DNA of 64,000 bases from an uncultured Ignavibacteriota bacterium (GTDB lineage: Bacteria > Bacteroidota > Ignavibacteria > UBA10030 > UBA8401). Within the stretch, counting starts at the first letter, position 1. Every line of letters starts with the position of its first letter. The stretch spans positions 62,001 to 126,000 of the forward strand of contig CAISDA010000006.1 of NCBI GenBank assembly GCA_903884005.1, read 5' to 3'. The position numbers and the translations under genes were made by a program. The notes under the pieces are model-generated. The model was not told the DNA's origin, did no database searches, and worked only from the letters and a program-made list of their open reading frames with translations. Below are positions 34,838 to 44,647 of this stretch, piece by piece.

Positions 34838-35440
34838 TCACCACACCATGACGTCCCCGAAGACCAGGTTCATATATAATTTCAATTTTTTGGGCGAGGT
34901 GTCGTAGTCGGGAGATTTCTGAATTATTTCCTGGGCGAATCCTGTTTTTCTTTCCCCCATTACTTTCACATCGCCGAACACAGTTTTTGCAGTCACGAGG
35001 ATGCCGCAATTTTTCGGCGCCAGCAGATGCACATCGCCGAACACCCCGTCTATGCGGAGGAGGCTTTCACCGTCGACCAATTCGGATCCGGAGAGATCGA
35101 TGACGGAGTCTCCGAAGGTCGTGGACACGAACCCGCCGCGGAATTCGTGCGAGGTGACCTTCACGTCGAGATCTCCGAACACATTTGAATAGCTGATGCT
35201 GTTAGCGTTGACGTTATGAGACGAATCGCCGAACACGTTCTCTGCAGTGTCGCCGATCTTTTCGCGCTTCTCCTGTTTTTGGCGTCTCAGGATATTGAAA
35301 CCGACAAGAATGAGGATGAGCGGCCACCACGTCGAGATCAGGTTGCCGAATTTTGCGATATCCAATGTGTCGAGGAGGAAGAGTATGCCGAGCCCCACCA
35401 GAATGAAACCGCCGACAGAAGTGTGATTGCGTGTGCGCAT
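34838..35440 (-). CDS. LiaF-like membrane protein
   Basis: 200 residues. Two membrane helices near the N-terminus (about 10-26 and 36-50) belong to the DUF5668/LiaF-TM module. After a charged linker (RRQKQEKREKIGDTAENVFG), a right-handed beta region has four FGD-type repeats (SNVFGDLDVKV, TTFGDSVIDL, GVFGDVHLLA, TVFGDVKVMG), then NLVFGDVMVW. These are the LiaF C-terminal repeats. LiaF regulates the LiaRS two-component system in Firmicutes, but no LiaS or LiaR adjoins it, so the role is inferred only as an envelope stress factor. Confidence 0.85.
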   Translation of the reverse strand: MRTRNHTSVGGFILVGLGILFLLDTLDIAKFGNLISTWWPLILILVGFNILRRQKQEKREKIGDTAENVFGDSSHNVNANSISYSNVFGDLDVKVTSHEFRGGFVSTTFGDSVIDLSGSELVDGESLLRIDGVFGDVHLLAPKNCGILVTAKTVFGDVKVMGERKTGFAQEIIQKSPDYDTSPKKLKLYMNLVFGDVMVW

Positions 35441-35464
35441 ATGAGTGCTCCCCGGATGACAGAA

Positions 35465-37210
35465 TTATGTGAGTGATAGATAGCGTTCCACTTCGCGCAG
35501 TGTCGAAGTGTTGAGCACATCCTTTTTTTCGAGCCAGCCTTTCCTCGCCGTGCCGACGCCATAACGGACATCGGCAAGGCCGTCGACGACGTGCGCATCG
35601 GGATTGATGGCAAAGAGCATTCCCTTTTCCTTCGCATAGCGGCAGAGCCTCCAATCGAGGTCCAGACGCGACGGATGCGCATTGATCTCGATGATTGTTC
35701 CCTGGCCGGCCGCGGCGTCGATGATCTCGTGCCGGTTGAGCGCATACCCTTCGCGCAGCAGCAGCAGCCGTCCTGTCAGATGGCCGATCATCGTCACGTA
35801 TTTGTTGCTCACTGCTTTGAGGATGCGCCTGGTCATGTCGGCTTCGCTCATCTTGAAGCCGCTGTGCACCGAGGCCACAACGTAATCGAACGTCGAGAGA
35901 ACGGCGTCGCTGAAATCGAGCTCTCCCGTGGCAAGGATGTCCACTTCGATGCCTTTCAGTATACGGAAGTCGGTGTAGTTTTGATTCACCAAATCTATTT
36001 CTTTTTGCTGTTTGCGCACGCGTGTTTCATCCATGCCGTTGGCATAGGCGGCCGCCTTGCTGTGGTCGGCGAGGCCGAGATATTCCCAGCCCAGCGCCCG
36101 CGCAGCCTCGGACATCTCTGCAATGGTGTTGGCGCCGTCGCTGTACGTGGTATGGCAGTGGAACGTGCCTCGTATGTCCCGTTCCTCGATGAGCACAGGC
36201 AGCGAGCCGGCCTCGGAGGCCTCAACTTCCCCGTTGTCTTCGCGCAGTTCTGGAGGGATCAACGAGAGGCCGAGCGTACGATAGATATCGTCTTCGGTTG
36301 CGCACGGAATGATCCGTTTCGCTTTCCCGCGCGCTTCTTTTGCACCGAGCGCCGAAAAACCATATTCGTTCAGCGAGAGTTCCCTGGTTTTGGCCAGTGC
36401 GCGGATGCGGACGTTATGGTCCTTGCTGCCGGTGAAATAGTGGAGGGCGAAGGGGTATTCTGCAGGGTCGACAACGCGAAGGTCGCAATTGATGCCGATG
36501 TCCAGCACCACGCTTGCTTTCGTCTCCCCTTCGGCGATCACGCGCTGAACGGATTCGTGCGCTGCAAACGCCGAAAGGATTTTTTTTGCATTCGCTTTTT
36601 TTGCGGCGACAACAATATCGATGTCTCCGACGACTTCCTTTTTCCTCCGGATGCTGCCGGCGATTTCGCACTGCAGCACGTCGGGACGCTCGGCCATTCG
36701 CCGAAGGATTGTGAGGGCGGCGCGTTCGGCTACGGAAAAGAGGAATTGGGAACTGTGTTTTCGCAGGAGCTCGATGCCCGCAAGAATATTTTCCTGCGTT
36801 TTTTTTCCGAAGCCGTCGACCGTCTCGAGTCTGCCCTCGGTGCACGCCTTCGCCAGCTGGTCGACCGTGGTGATCTTCAGCGTCTCAAGAAGCACTTTTA
36901 CTTTTTTAGGACCGACGCCCTGGATCTTCATCATCTCGAACACGCCGGGGGGAAACGACGCTTTCAGGTCGTCAAAATATGCGAGCCTGCCGGTGGTCAC
37001 CAATTCGGTGATCTTGTCACTAAGCGCTTCGCCGATCCCCTTCACGTTCCTGATCGCCCCCGATGCGACAAGGGCGGTCAGGTCATCGCTTAATCCGGTA
37101 ATGATCCGGGCTGCGTTGTGGTAGGCCCGGCATTTGAACACATTCTCGCCCTGTATGTCCAGGAGTGTTCCGATCTCATCCAATATATCTGCGACATGCG
37201 CTTTATCCAT
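35465..37210 (-). CDS. polX: DNA polymerase X with PHP domain
   Basis: 581 residues. N-terminal helix-hairpin-helix (GVGPKKVKVLLETLKIT, GFGKKTQENILAGI). Pol X palm: GDIDIVVAAK supplies the metal Asp pair; HYFTGSKDHNVRIRALAK is the finger. From about 340 a PHP phosphoesterase domain: FHCHTTYSDGANTIAEM, GLADHSKAA, VASVHSGFKM, IEINAHPSRLDLDW and NPDAHVVDGLADV, with the His/Asp/Glu metal ligands present. It fills short gaps in base excision repair and has 3'-5' exonuclease activity in this family. The LiaF-like gene follows 24 bases after its stop. Confidence 0.95.
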   Translation of the reverse strand: MDKAHVADILDEIGTLLDIQGENVFKCRAYHNAARIITGLSDDLTALVASGAIRNVKGIGEALSDKITELVTTGRLAYFDDLKASFPPGVFEMMKIQGVGPKKVKVLLETLKITTVDQLAKACTEGRLETVDGFGKKTQENILAGIELLRKHSSQFLFSVAERAALTILRRMAERPDVLQCEIAGSIRRKKEVVGDIDIVVAAKKANAKKILSAFAAHESVQRVIAEGETKASVVLDIGINCDLRVVDPAEYPFALHYFTGSKDHNVRIRALAKTRELSLNEYGFSALGAKEARGKAKRIIPCATEDDIYRTLGLSLIPPELREDNGEVEASEAGSLPVLIEERDIRGTFHCHTTYSDGANTIAEMSEAARALGWEYLGLADHSKAAAYANGMDETRVRKQQKEIDLVNQNYTDFRILKGIEVDILATGELDFSDAVLSTFDYVVASVHSGFKMSEADMTRRILKAVSNKYVTMIGHLTGRLLLLREGYALNRHEIIDAAAGQGTIIEINAHPSRLDLDWRLCRYAKEKGMLFAINPDAHVVDGLADVRYGVGTARKGWLEKKDVLNTSTLREVERYLSLT

Positions 37211-37219
37211 GTGTGCTGT

Positions 37220-37984
37220 TTAAAAGTTGGGAATATGCTCTTTCGACGCGTAGAACTGTTCGATGACGCCGACGGCTTCCTTCGGATCATCGGTCACCGT
37301 GAACAATTGCAGGTCTTTTTCCGAGATCATTCCGTCGTCGATCATGCGCGTCTTTATCCATGTAACCAGTCCGCCCCAGTATTCGGTTCCCATGAGCACA
37401 ATGGGAAACTCCCGTATTTTTTTCGTTTGGACGAGCGTCACCATTTCAAAAAATTCGTCCAATGTGCCGAACCCGCCCGGCATGGCGATAAAGCCCTGCG
37501 CATATTTTGCGAACATGACCTTGCGCACAAAGAAATGTCTGAATGTCATCGATTTTTCAGGGTCGATGAACGCATTCATGGCTTCCTCGTGCGGCAGTGT
37601 GATACCGAAGCCGACCGATGCGCTGCCCGCTTCCTTCGCGCCTTTGTTGGCCGCTTCCATCGCACCGGGACCGCCTCCGGAGATGACGCCGTATCCCGCA
37701 GCGGCGAATGCCTTGGCGACATCGACCGTGAGTTCGTAGTACGGCGACCCGGGTTTCACGCGCGCCGATCCGAAGATCGTCACACAGGGAGGGATCGTCA
37801 TCATCAATTCGAACCCGTCCACAAATTCGCTCATCATATGGAAGACGCGCCAGATATCCTTTTGCGCCTTCATCAAGCGATAGAGTTTTTCGTCCTGCAT
37901 CTTGTCGTGCGTCGATCGTTCCGGAATCGACAGCTCACCGTTGCCGTATTCTCGATAGAGATCCTGGAAAATATCCGCCTTCAT
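37220..37984 (-). CDS. LOG-family nucleosidase/phosphoribohydrolase-like protein
   Basis: 254 residues. Rossmann-like fold with CVTIFGSARVKPGSPYYELT, the GGGPGAMEAANKGA nucleotide-binding motif and the signature PGGFGTLDEFFE(M). These characterise TIGR00730/LOG proteins that cleave AMP or cytokinin-type nucleotides to adenine and ribose-5-phosphate. The ATG overlaps the trpG stop by 4 bases. The cellular role is unclear; a link to nucleotide turnover is inferred. Confidence 0.9.
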   Translation of the reverse strand: MKADIFQDLYREYGNGELSIPERSTHDKMQDEKLYRLMKAQKDIWRVFHMMSEFVDGFELMMTIPPCVTIFGSARVKPGSPYYELTVDVAKAFAAAGYGVISGGGPGAMEAANKGAKEAGSASVGFGITLPHEEAMNAFIDPEKSMTFRHFFVRKVMFAKYAQGFIAMPGGFGTLDEFFEMVTLVQTKKIREFPIVLMGTEYWGGLVTWIKTRMIDDGMISEKDLQLFTVTDDPKEAVGVIEQFYASKEHIPNF

Positions 37985-38553
37985 TCATACCTCCGAAGAA
38001 TAAAATTTTCTACTATGATTTTTCCGTTTTGGGTAGCGATCGATTCAGGGTGAAACTGCACCCCGAACACGGGATACGTGCGATGCTGAATACCCATGAT
38101 TGTATCATCGTCAGTTTGTGCCGTTATCTCAAGGGCTTCGGGGAAATTATTTTTAGCAATCACCAGGGAATGATACCGGGCGGCGACAAAGTCCTGCGGG
38201 ATCCCTGTAAAAATCCCCTTGCCTGTGTGACGGATAACGGACGTTTTTCCATGCACCACCGTGCGGGCCTTCACCACAGCGCCGCCGAACGCCTCGCCGA
38301 TCGCCTGGTGACCGAGACACACGCCGAGGATGGGAATGGAGGAAAAAAATTCCCTGACACAAGGCACCGAGATGCCCGCCTCTGCGGGCGTGCAGGGACC
38401 GGGAGAAATGACGATGCCTGCCGGATTCATCGCCCTGATCCCGTCGAGCGTGATCTTATCGTTCCGAACGACAGTCGTTTCTGCGCGAAGTTCGCCGAAA
38501 TACTGCACGAGATTGTATGTGAATGAATCGTAATTGTCGATGAGCAGAAACAT
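37981..38553 (-). CDS. trpG: Anthranilate synthase component II, glutamine amidotransferase
   Basis: 190 residues from MFLLIDNYDSFTYNLVQYFG. The class I amidotransferase triad is present: Cys in GVCLGHQAIGEAFGG, His and Glu in VQFHPESIAT, and the PGPCTPAEAGIS oxyanion loop. It supplies ammonia from glutamine to TrpE for anthranilate. Because TrpE lies 14 bases upstream, TrpG is the better name than PabA; dual use in folate synthesis is possible. Its stop overlaps the LOG gene start. Confidence 0.92.
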   Translation of the reverse strand: MFLLIDNYDSFTYNLVQYFGELRAETTVVRNDKITLDGIRAMNPAGIVISPGPCTPAEAGISVPCVREFFSSIPILGVCLGHQAIGEAFGGAVVKARTVVHGKTSVIRHTGKGIFTGIPQDFVAARYHSLVIAKNNFPEALEITAQTDDDTIMGIQHRTYPVFGVQFHPESIATQNGKIIVENFILRRYE

Positions 38554-38566
38554 AATGACCGCCGGT

Positions 38567-40054
38567 TTATTGAACGTGCAATTGTTTGACAGCCTCCAAC
38601 GGCGCCGACATTTTATCGAGTGTTTCCTGATACTCGTTTTCCGGAATGGAATCGTAGACCACGCCGCCGCCCGCCTGGAAATAGGCGACATTGTCCTTCA
38701 CGACGATCGTGCGTATGGCGATGCACGAATCCAGGTTTCCCGAAAAATCCACATAGCCGATCGCGCCGCCGTAAATGCCGCGCCGCACCGGTTCGAGCTC
38801 TGCGATAATTTCCATCGCGCGGATCTTAGGCGCGCCGGTGAGCGTGCCGGCAGGGAAACATGAATAGAGGGCGTCGAGCGCAGTCAGTCCTTTTTTAAGC
38901 GTTCCCTTCACGTTCGAGACGATATGCATCACATGCGAGTACAGTTCGATAGCCATGAACTGCGTCACTTCGACCGAGCCGAACTCGCTGATGCGGCCAA
39001 TGTCGTTGCGGCCGAGGTCCACCAGCATCAAATGTTCGGCGCGTTCCTTTTCATCGGCGAGCAGCTCCTGTTCCAGGCGCGCGTCCTCTTTGGCAGTGGC
39101 GCCGCGTTTTCTCGTGCCGGCAATCGGCCTGGTTTCAACTTCGCCGTTCTCCACGCGCACCAGCAGCTCGGGGGATGAACCGATGATCATCAGACCGTTG
39201 AGCGTAAAATAATACAGGTAGGGGGACGGATTGATGATGCGAAGAAGCCGGTAAATATTGAACGCATCGCCGGTGAAGCCGGCCTTGAGGCGCTGCGACG
39301 GAACCACCTGGAAAATATCCCCCTCCACAATGTATTGCTTCGCCTTCTCGACGATGGCGCAGTACATTTCCTTCGTCATCGAATGTTCGACGCTGCCGAC
39401 AGTAACGGGAGTCATCATCATCGGCACCGGTTTTTGCAGCAGCAGCTTCATGCGCAGAATTTCGTCTGCCGCCTTCTTATATTCGGCGGCACAGTGTTCT
39501 TCCGACGCATGTTCGGGGAGATAGCCGTTGGCGATGATGAGCACTTTTCGTTTGAGTGCATCGAACACGAGCAGCGTGTCGAAGAACATGAGCGTCGCAT
39601 CCTCGGTCTCCAATTCATCCTTGGGTGCGGCGGGAATATTCTCGATCAGGCGGACGGTTTCGTATCCGAAGTACCCCACCGCCCCTCCGGTAAAGCGAGG
39701 CAGCCCGGGCACGGGCACCGCCTTGCAGTGGTCGAATATTTTTTTCAGCGCGTCGAGCGGGTGCATTGCACTCGAGACGAGAGCGGGAAGCACCTTCACG
39801 TCTTCATGGCGCGGCGTGATGGTGAACGCCTGCTCGCGGATGTCGAAGATCATGAACGGATTGTATCCGATGAACGAATACCGGCCCAGATGCTCGCCGC
39901 CTTCCACGCTTTCGAGCAGAAACGAGTACGGGCTTTCGTCGCGGATCTTCAGATACACGGACACCGGAGTCTCGGTGTCGGCGATGAGCTCTTCATAGAC
40001 GGGAACGATGTTGCCGTCCGACGCCAGCGCCTTGAATTCTTCGAATGATGTCAT
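38567..40054 (-). CDS. trpE: Anthranilate synthase component I
   Basis: 495 residues from MTSFEEFKALASDGN; AAGG lies upstream of the ATG at 40054. N-terminal LLES motif (SFLLESVEGGEHLGRYSF) is the tryptophan-feedback pocket, which points to TrpE rather than PabB. Chorismate-binding core: PIAGTRKRGATAKED, ELLADEKERAEHLMLVDLGR, SHVMHIVSNVKG and GAPKIRAMEIIAELEP. It makes anthranilate from chorismate. There is no room for a leader peptide: threonine aldolase ends 28 bases upstream. Confidence 0.95.
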   Translation of the reverse strand: MTSFEEFKALASDGNIVPVYEELIADTETPVSVYLKIRDESPYSFLLESVEGGEHLGRYSFIGYNPFMIFDIREQAFTITPRHEDVKVLPALVSSAMHPLDALKKIFDHCKAVPVPGLPRFTGGAVGYFGYETVRLIENIPAAPKDELETEDATLMFFDTLLVFDALKRKVLIIANGYLPEHASEEHCAAEYKKAADEILRMKLLLQKPVPMMMTPVTVGSVEHSMTKEMYCAIVEKAKQYIVEGDIFQVVPSQRLKAGFTGDAFNIYRLLRIINPSPYLYYFTLNGLMIIGSSPELLVRVENGEVETRPIAGTRKRGATAKEDARLEQELLADEKERAEHLMLVDLGRNDIGRISEFGSVEVTQFMAIELYSHVMHIVSNVKGTLKKGLTALDALYSCFPAGTLTGAPKIRAMEIIAELEPVRRGIYGGAIGYVDFSGNLDSCIAIRTIVVKDNVAYFQAGGGVVYDSIPENEYQETLDKMSAPLEAVKQLHVQ

Positions 40055-40082
40055 ACATGCCTTAGGATTCAAAACACAGTGA

Positions 40083-41120
40083 CTACGGGAATAACGCTAT
40101 GACCGCATCGGCCGCTGCGCGGATCTGTTCCATGGACACATCGAGATGCGTCACCGCGCGGATGGTGGTGAACGTTCCGCCGGAGACCATCACCCCTTTG
40201 TGCCTGAGCATTTCAATGACCTCGTCGGGAGTCTTGCCCGTCTTCGTCACGTCGACTAGGACAATATTGGTCTGCACGGCGTCGAGTTCGACATCGAGCA
40301 CGGAGGACGCGCCGACACGCTCGGCGAACAACCGGGCCTTTTCGTGGTCTTCGTGCAGCCGGTCTATGTGGTGGTCGAGCGCATAGATCGCGCCTGCGGC
40401 AAGAATGCCCGCCTGGCGCATGCCGCCGCCGAACACCTTGCGCCACTTGCGCGCCTTCGTGAGAAATTCTTTTGTTCCGCAGAGGGCCGAACCGACGGGG
40501 GCTCCCAGGCCTTTCGAGAAGCACACCGAGACTGAATCGAAATACTGCGCATAGCCTTTCGGAGCGATCCCCGAGGCGACGGACGCATTCCACAACCGCG
40601 CGCCGTCGAGATGCATGAGGATGCCGTTACTATGCGCGTACGCGCTGATCTTCCGAATTTCGTCGATCGGATACAGCGTGCCGCCGGCGCGGTTGTGCGT
40701 GTTTTCGAGCGCGATGAGACGCGTCTTCGGCATGTAATACGCGCCCGGACGGACGGCAGCAGGCAGCTGGTCGACGGACATCGCCCCGCGCACTCCGCGG
40801 ATAGTCTTCACCTGCACACTGGAGAGCACAGCCGGCGCGGCCGTTTCATAATTGAAGATGTGCGCGTCCTCTTCCACAATGATCTCGTCGCCGGATGTTG
40901 TATGCGACTTGATCGCGACTTGATTGCTCGCGCAGCCGCTCGGCATGAACAGCGCGGCCTCGGTGCCGAGGAGCGCCGCCACTTTTTCCTGCAGGAAGTT
41001 CACGGTCGGGTCCTCGCCGTAGACGTCGTCTCCGACATCGGCCGAACACATGGCCTCCCGCATTGCGGGCGTGGGTTTTGTCACAGTGTCGCTGCGCAGG
41101 TCTATCATTGGTGCGGCCAT
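40083..41120 (-). CDS. ltaE: L-threonine aldolase
   Basis: 345 residues from [17 protein letters not shown], with AAGGGA 8 bases before the ATG at 41120. The longer open frame reads into the antisense of lnt and is not used. Fold-type I PLP enzyme with [61 protein letters not shown] and the PLP lysine in [16 protein letters not shown]. It interconverts threonine or allo-threonine and glycine plus acetaldehyde. Sits at the head of the trp run, though the metabolic link is indirect. Confidence 0.94.
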   Translation of the reverse strand: MAAPMIDLRSDTVTKPTPAMREAMCSADVGDDVYGEDPTVNFLQEKVAALLGTEAALFMPSGCASNQVAIKSHTTSGDEIIVEEDAHIFNYETAAPAVLSSVQVKTIRGVRGAMSVDQLPAAVRPGAYYMPKTRLIALENTHNRAGGTLYPIDEIRKISAYAHSNGILMHLDGARLWNASVASGIAPKGYAQYFDSVSVCFSKGLGAPVGSALCGTKEFLTKARKWRKVFGGGMRQAGILAAGAIYALDHHIDRLHEDHEKARLFAERVGASSVLDVELDAVQTNIVLVDVTKTGKTPDEVIEMLRHKGVMVSGGTFTTIRAVTHLDVSMEQIRAAADAVIALFP

Positions 41121-41160
41121 ACTACAGTCCCTTCGTTTTTTTTGGTAGTGAGTAATTGTG

Positions 41161-42819
41161 TCACAGCCGCTGCGCGGCCGGACGCCTGCCGAGCGAAAAC
41201 CGGACGACGGCGGCCAAGATCCACAGTCCGGACACAGCGGCGCAGAGGCGTCCGAGCCAGTCACCATAACGGGCATAGAACGTGAGGTCGGTGCGCAGGT
41301 CGATGCGATGATGTATCGCCGCCTCCGTATACATCGCTGTCGCGTCGTACATCGTCCCTTCGGGATCGATGAAGCACGATATGCCGCCGTTGGCACAGCG
41401 GGCGACCCAGCGCCTGTTCTCGACCGCACGCAGCACCGCATAGCGATTATGCTGGCGCGCGCCGGAGGTGTTTCCCCACCAGCTGTCGTTCGTGATGAAG
41501 ATCAAAAATTCGGCCCCCCTTTTCACATAGGAGCCGACAAACTCCGGATAGATGGATTCGTAGCAGACCATCGCCAGAAATTTCGCATCATGCCGCACAT
41601 CGCTGAACACGGTACTGTCCTCGCCGCGTCCCCAATTGCTCACGCCAACGCCCCACCGGAGCGGATCGATAAGGGACGGAACGTGCTCCGCATACGGGAT
41701 CCGCTCGGCAAACGGAACCAGTCTCATTTTGTTGTACGTCTGTATGACCGGCGAGCCGGGCTGCACGTACAATACTGCGTTGAACGCGTCGTAATGCACA
41801 GTGGTGCCGCGAAACACACTGCTTGTGGGCGGTTCAGTGCCGGGCGTATAGATATGCATTCCGATATACCCGCTAACGAGGCCGATATTCAGACTGTCCA
41901 CTATTTTCCGCACCTCACCGGCGAGTTCTGTGTTGGAGGGAAGATCGAGCAATATCGCCGTTTCGGGCAGCAGGACGATATCAACGCTGTCTTTTTTTTG
42001 CCGGCCGACCATGTCCAGATAATGCAGTGTCTGCTTCCACCGTCCCGCGAATGTCGATGCGCCTTCCCATTTATCCCAGGGATCGATGTTGGGTTGCACG
42101 ATGCCGATGGTCACAGACTTCCCTGGCGCGGGCGCCGCGGCGTTGTGGCGCGGCAGCAGCGGATAGAGATTCGGCAGCATGAACACCGCTGCGAAGAGCG
42201 CCGCGTGCACTGCGGAAGACTTTGAAAAACCGTTCTCGCTCATTTCAGCGGCGATGAAGTACGCGATGACATTGAGCACCAGGATCCAGAACGACAGCCC
42301 GTACACGCCCGTGAGGTCGATAAATTGGATCGTGTGCAGATAGTAGGTCTGCGTATTGCCGAGCGTGAGCCACGGGAATGAGAGTTCAGAGACCGCGTAG
42401 AGCCATTCGAACGCCACCCATAGGAAGGGGAACGAGAGCACGCCGGCTTTCATTCCGAACTGACTCCGTACGAAGACGAACACGAGCGTGGCGGCGGTAA
42501 AGTACACCGGCTGCCACAGCAGCAGTATACCGCCCGCCATCATGAGGAACGGATCTTTCAGGTGAGTAAATCCGCCGACCCAATAGAGCGAGATCGAACA
42601 AAAAATAAAATACGCCAGAGAGAGCAATGCGGCCGTTCGTCCTACCGGTGCACGAGGTTCGAGCAGGAAGAACAGCGGCACAAATCCGACGTACGCGAAG
42701 ACGCCAAGCGGAAACGGCGGAAAAGAGATTCCCAGAAGAATCCCGCTGAGGCAGGCGAGCATTAGGCTGCGCCGCGTATCGGGAGAGGGTGAAAATATTT
42801 TTTTCAGGGGCACGATCAT
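41161..42819 (-). CDS. lnt: Apolipoprotein N-acyltransferase
   Basis: 552 residues. About six to eight N-terminal helices (1-220) anchor the enzyme; then a nitrilase-like domain (about 225-500). Catalytic residues seen: Glu in [11 protein letters not shown], Lys in [12 protein letters not shown] and Cys in [12 protein letters not shown], with [16 protein letters not shown] and [16 protein letters not shown]. It adds the third acyl chain to lipoproteins in the inner membrane. The start overlaps the stop of the PAP2 gene upstream by 4 bases, so the two are coupled. Confidence 0.94.
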   Translation of the reverse strand: MIVPLKKIFSPSPDTRRSLMLACLSGILLGISFPPFPLGVFAYVGFVPLFFLLEPRAPVGRTAALLSLAYFIFCSISLYWVGGFTHLKDPFLMMAGGILLLWQPVYFTAATLVFVFVRSQFGMKAGVLSFPFLWVAFEWLYAVSELSFPWLTLGNTQTYYLHTIQFIDLTGVYGLSFWILVLNVIAYFIAAEMSENGFSKSSAVHAALFAAVFMLPNLYPLLPRHNAAAPAPGKSVTIGIVQPNIDPWDKWEGASTFAGRWKQTLHYLDMVGRQKKDSVDIVLLPETAILLDLPSNTELAGEVRKIVDSLNIGLVSGYIGMHIYTPGTEPPTSSVFRGTTVHYDAFNAVLYVQPGSPVIQTYNKMRLVPFAERIPYAEHVPSLIDPLRWGVGVSNWGRGEDSTVFSDVRHDAKFLAMVCYESIYPEFVGSYVKRGAEFLIFITNDSWWGNTSGARQHNRYAVLRAVENRRWVARCANGGISCFIDPEGTMYDATAMYTEAAIHHRIDLRTDLTFYARYGDWLGRLCAAVSGLWILAAVVRFSLGRRPAAQRL

Positions 42820-43382
42820 AGTGATTCACCGAAAAAACGGCGGTCCGCTTCGCGCCAGATGACGACGAGCGCGTACCCGCAGGCGGCGCCGATGAGCGCT
42901 CCACCGAGAATATCCGAAGGATAGTGAACGCCCACATACGGCCGCGTGAACGCGACCAGCGATGCGATACCAAACCAGAGCAGGCGCTGCTTTTTGTAGA
43001 ACGCCGCAAGGATCGTGGCTGTGCAAAAATTATTGACGGCGTGAGACGACGGGAAAGACAGCCCCGAGCCGCAATCGACGAGCAGGCGCACTCCCTCAAG
43101 CGTAGCGCACGGCCTGATCCGGCCGACCAGGGGCTTCAGCACCGCACTGCTGAGCTGATCGCTCACAATGATGCCGACGACGAGCAGGAGTGCGGCGATC
43201 CGTCCACTTCTGCCGCCCTTCACGATCAGCCACATCCATCCCAAGAGGTAGAGCGCCTGACCCCACCGCACCTTATTGAGATCGGTGAGCAGCGGCATGA
43301 CGACATCGAAGACCGGGTTTGCGAGCGAATGATTGATGAAGAAGAACACAGCCACATCGATCGAATAGAGGAGCTCCGTCAC
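42816..43382 (-). CDS. PAP2-family membrane phosphatase
   Basis: 188 residues, about five helices. The three-part phosphatase signature is complete: KPLVGRIRPCATL, SFPSSHAVNNF and RPYVGVHYPSDILGG, with active His and Asp. Members of this type dephosphorylate undecaprenyl pyrophosphate or lipid A (LpxE/PgpB-like) on the periplasmic side. The context with lnt and DedA points to envelope lipid recycling. The substrate remains undetermined. Confidence 0.9.
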   Translation of the reverse strand: MTELLYSIDVAVFFFINHSLANPVFDVVMPLLTDLNKVRWGQALYLLGWMWLIVKGGRSGRIAALLLVVGIIVSDQLSSAVLKPLVGRIRPCATLEGVRLLVDCGSGLSFPSSHAVNNFCTATILAAFYKKQRLLWFGIASLVAFTRPYVGVHYPSDILGGALIGAACGYALVVIWREADRRFFGESL

Positions 43383-43984
43383 GAGGTATGATACCTCCTA
43401 TAGAACCATATGATGACCATTGCTATAGCAAATGTGGTCAGCCCGGCCGTCACGAACTGGCTGTAGGTGACAAGATATAATCCAATGAGGCTCCAGTTTT
43501 TTCCGAGGAGCATGCCCGCAGAGACGAGGATGCCGTTCCACAACAATGAACTGAAGAAGCTCAACGCCGTCGTTGTTTTCAGGTTCAATTCCGAGAGGCC
43601 CGCAAAGACGCTGATCACCGCGCGCGTGCCGGAGAGGAACCGGTTCGCAACGATGAGCCAGTTGCCGTATTTCCTGAACCACGATTCCACGAGATGGATC
43701 TGCGCCCTCGGTATGAATTTCCACTTGTCTTTTTCGATGATCGATTCGCCGAACCATTCGCCCACTTTGTACATCGTCATGAACCCGGCAGTGCTGCCGA
43801 GCGTGGCAAAAATGAGAGCGGGAAAAAATCCTATCTGGCCGAGGCCGATGAGCGATCCGCCGGCAACGATGATGATGTCGCTCGGAGAAGGCGGAAATAT
43901 ATTTTCAATATAGGCGATGGCGAAGAGCGAAAGATAGATCCAGACCGGATTGAGATGTTCAAAATACAGCACGATATGTTCCAC
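43379..43984 (-). CDS. DedA-family membrane protein
   Basis: 201 residues from a GTG start at 43984 (VEHIVLYFEHLNPVW), with AAGGA about 8 bases upstream. An ATG 33 codons upstream lies in a dispersed palindrome and is unlikely. DedA motifs: AYIENIFPPSPSDIIIVAGG and the FRKYGNWLIVANRFLSGTRAV, then ISVFAGLSELNLK. DedA proteins flip undecaprenyl phosphate or phospholipid and help keep membrane potential. Its stop overlaps the PAP2 start, giving a coupled DedA-PAP2-lnt cassette. Confidence 0.9.
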   Translation of the reverse strand: MEHIVLYFEHLNPVWIYLSLFAIAYIENIFPPSPSDIIIVAGGSLIGLGQIGFFPALIFATLGSTAGFMTMYKVGEWFGESIIEKDKWKFIPRAQIHLVESWFRKYGNWLIVANRFLSGTRAVISVFAGLSELNLKTTTALSFFSSLLWNGILVSAGMLLGKNWSLIGLYLVTYSQFVTAGLTTFAIAMVIIWFYRRYHTS

Positions 43985-44083
43985 AGCGCATTTCCTTTGA
44001 TTGAGTGACGTACGGGCCTGGTTCGTGTGTCTACAGCCTATTTTTTCCTTGAACAACCTTGCAGCCGTTGCATCGGTACGCAT

Positions 44084-44107
44084 GTAGGGCGAGATGGTAT
44101 CTCGCCC
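44084..44107. repeat. Dispersed palindrome, copy D
   Basis: GTAGGGCGAGATG, G centre, TATCTCGCCC. Arms match copy C. It lies in the 168-base gap between ispF and dedA, where it could act as a transcription or RNA-processing signal. Confidence 0.8.
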
Positions 44108-44152
44108 GCTCGAGCGAAGCGGTGCAAGTTTTTCGGTATAGTTACTTAAGAA

Positions 44153-44635
44153 TTATGGTGCAAGAGTCGAGATCATGGCGATGGCATGCGCGGCAGCACC
44201 TTCCCCGCTTCCGATGAAACCGAGGCCTTCGTTGGTGGTGGCCTTCACAGAAATTTGCCCTGCATCAACGTGAAGCGCGCGGGCGATATTGCCCCGCATC
44301 GCAGCGACATGAGGAGCGATCTTCGGACGTTCCATGACGAGCGTTGCGTCCACATTGACGATGGCATAGTGTTCGCCTGCAAGAAGGCCGGCAACATGTT
44401 CAAGCAGCACAAGGCTCGAGATCCCTTTGAACCGGATATCGGTGTCGGGAAAATGATGCCCGATGTCGCCCAGCGCGGCGGCGCCGAGGAGCGCGTCTGC
44501 GATGGCGTGCACGAGCACATCGGCGTCTGAATGGCCGAGCAGTCCCTTCTCCGACGGAATGGTCACGCCGCCAAGCACCAGCGCGCGGTCCGCGGCGAAG
44601 CGGTGCACGTCGAAGCCCTGTCCTATGCGATCCAT
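44153..44635 (-). CDS. ispF: 2-C-methyl-D-erythritol 2,4-cyclodiphosphate synthase
   Basis: 160 residues. The zinc site and substrate motifs are intact: [47 protein letters not shown] and [19 protein letters not shown]. Fifth enzyme of the non-mevalonate (MEP) isoprenoid pathway. Isoprenoids feed undecaprenyl phosphate used by the nearby DedA and PAP2 genes. The acylphosphatase gene precedes it by 12 bases. Confidence 0.97.
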   Translation of the reverse strand: MDRIGQGFDVHRFAADRALVLGGVTIPSEKGLLGHSDADVLVHAIADALLGAAALGDIGHHFPDTDIRFKGISSLVLLEHVAGLLAGEHYAIVNVDATLVMERPKIAPHVAAMRGNIARALHVDAGQISVKATTNEGLGFIGSGEGAAAHAIAMISTLAP

Positions 44636-44647
44636 GGAAACTCCCAG

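Noticed and set aside
35591-37093. Plus-strand frame of 500 codons
   Set aside because: Opposite to polX, with no recognisable domain; typical shadow in a GC-rich gene.
40083-41441. Longer N-terminus of threonine aldolase
   Set aside because: The added 107 codons read the antisense of lnt; the conserved start with a good ribosome site is at 41120.
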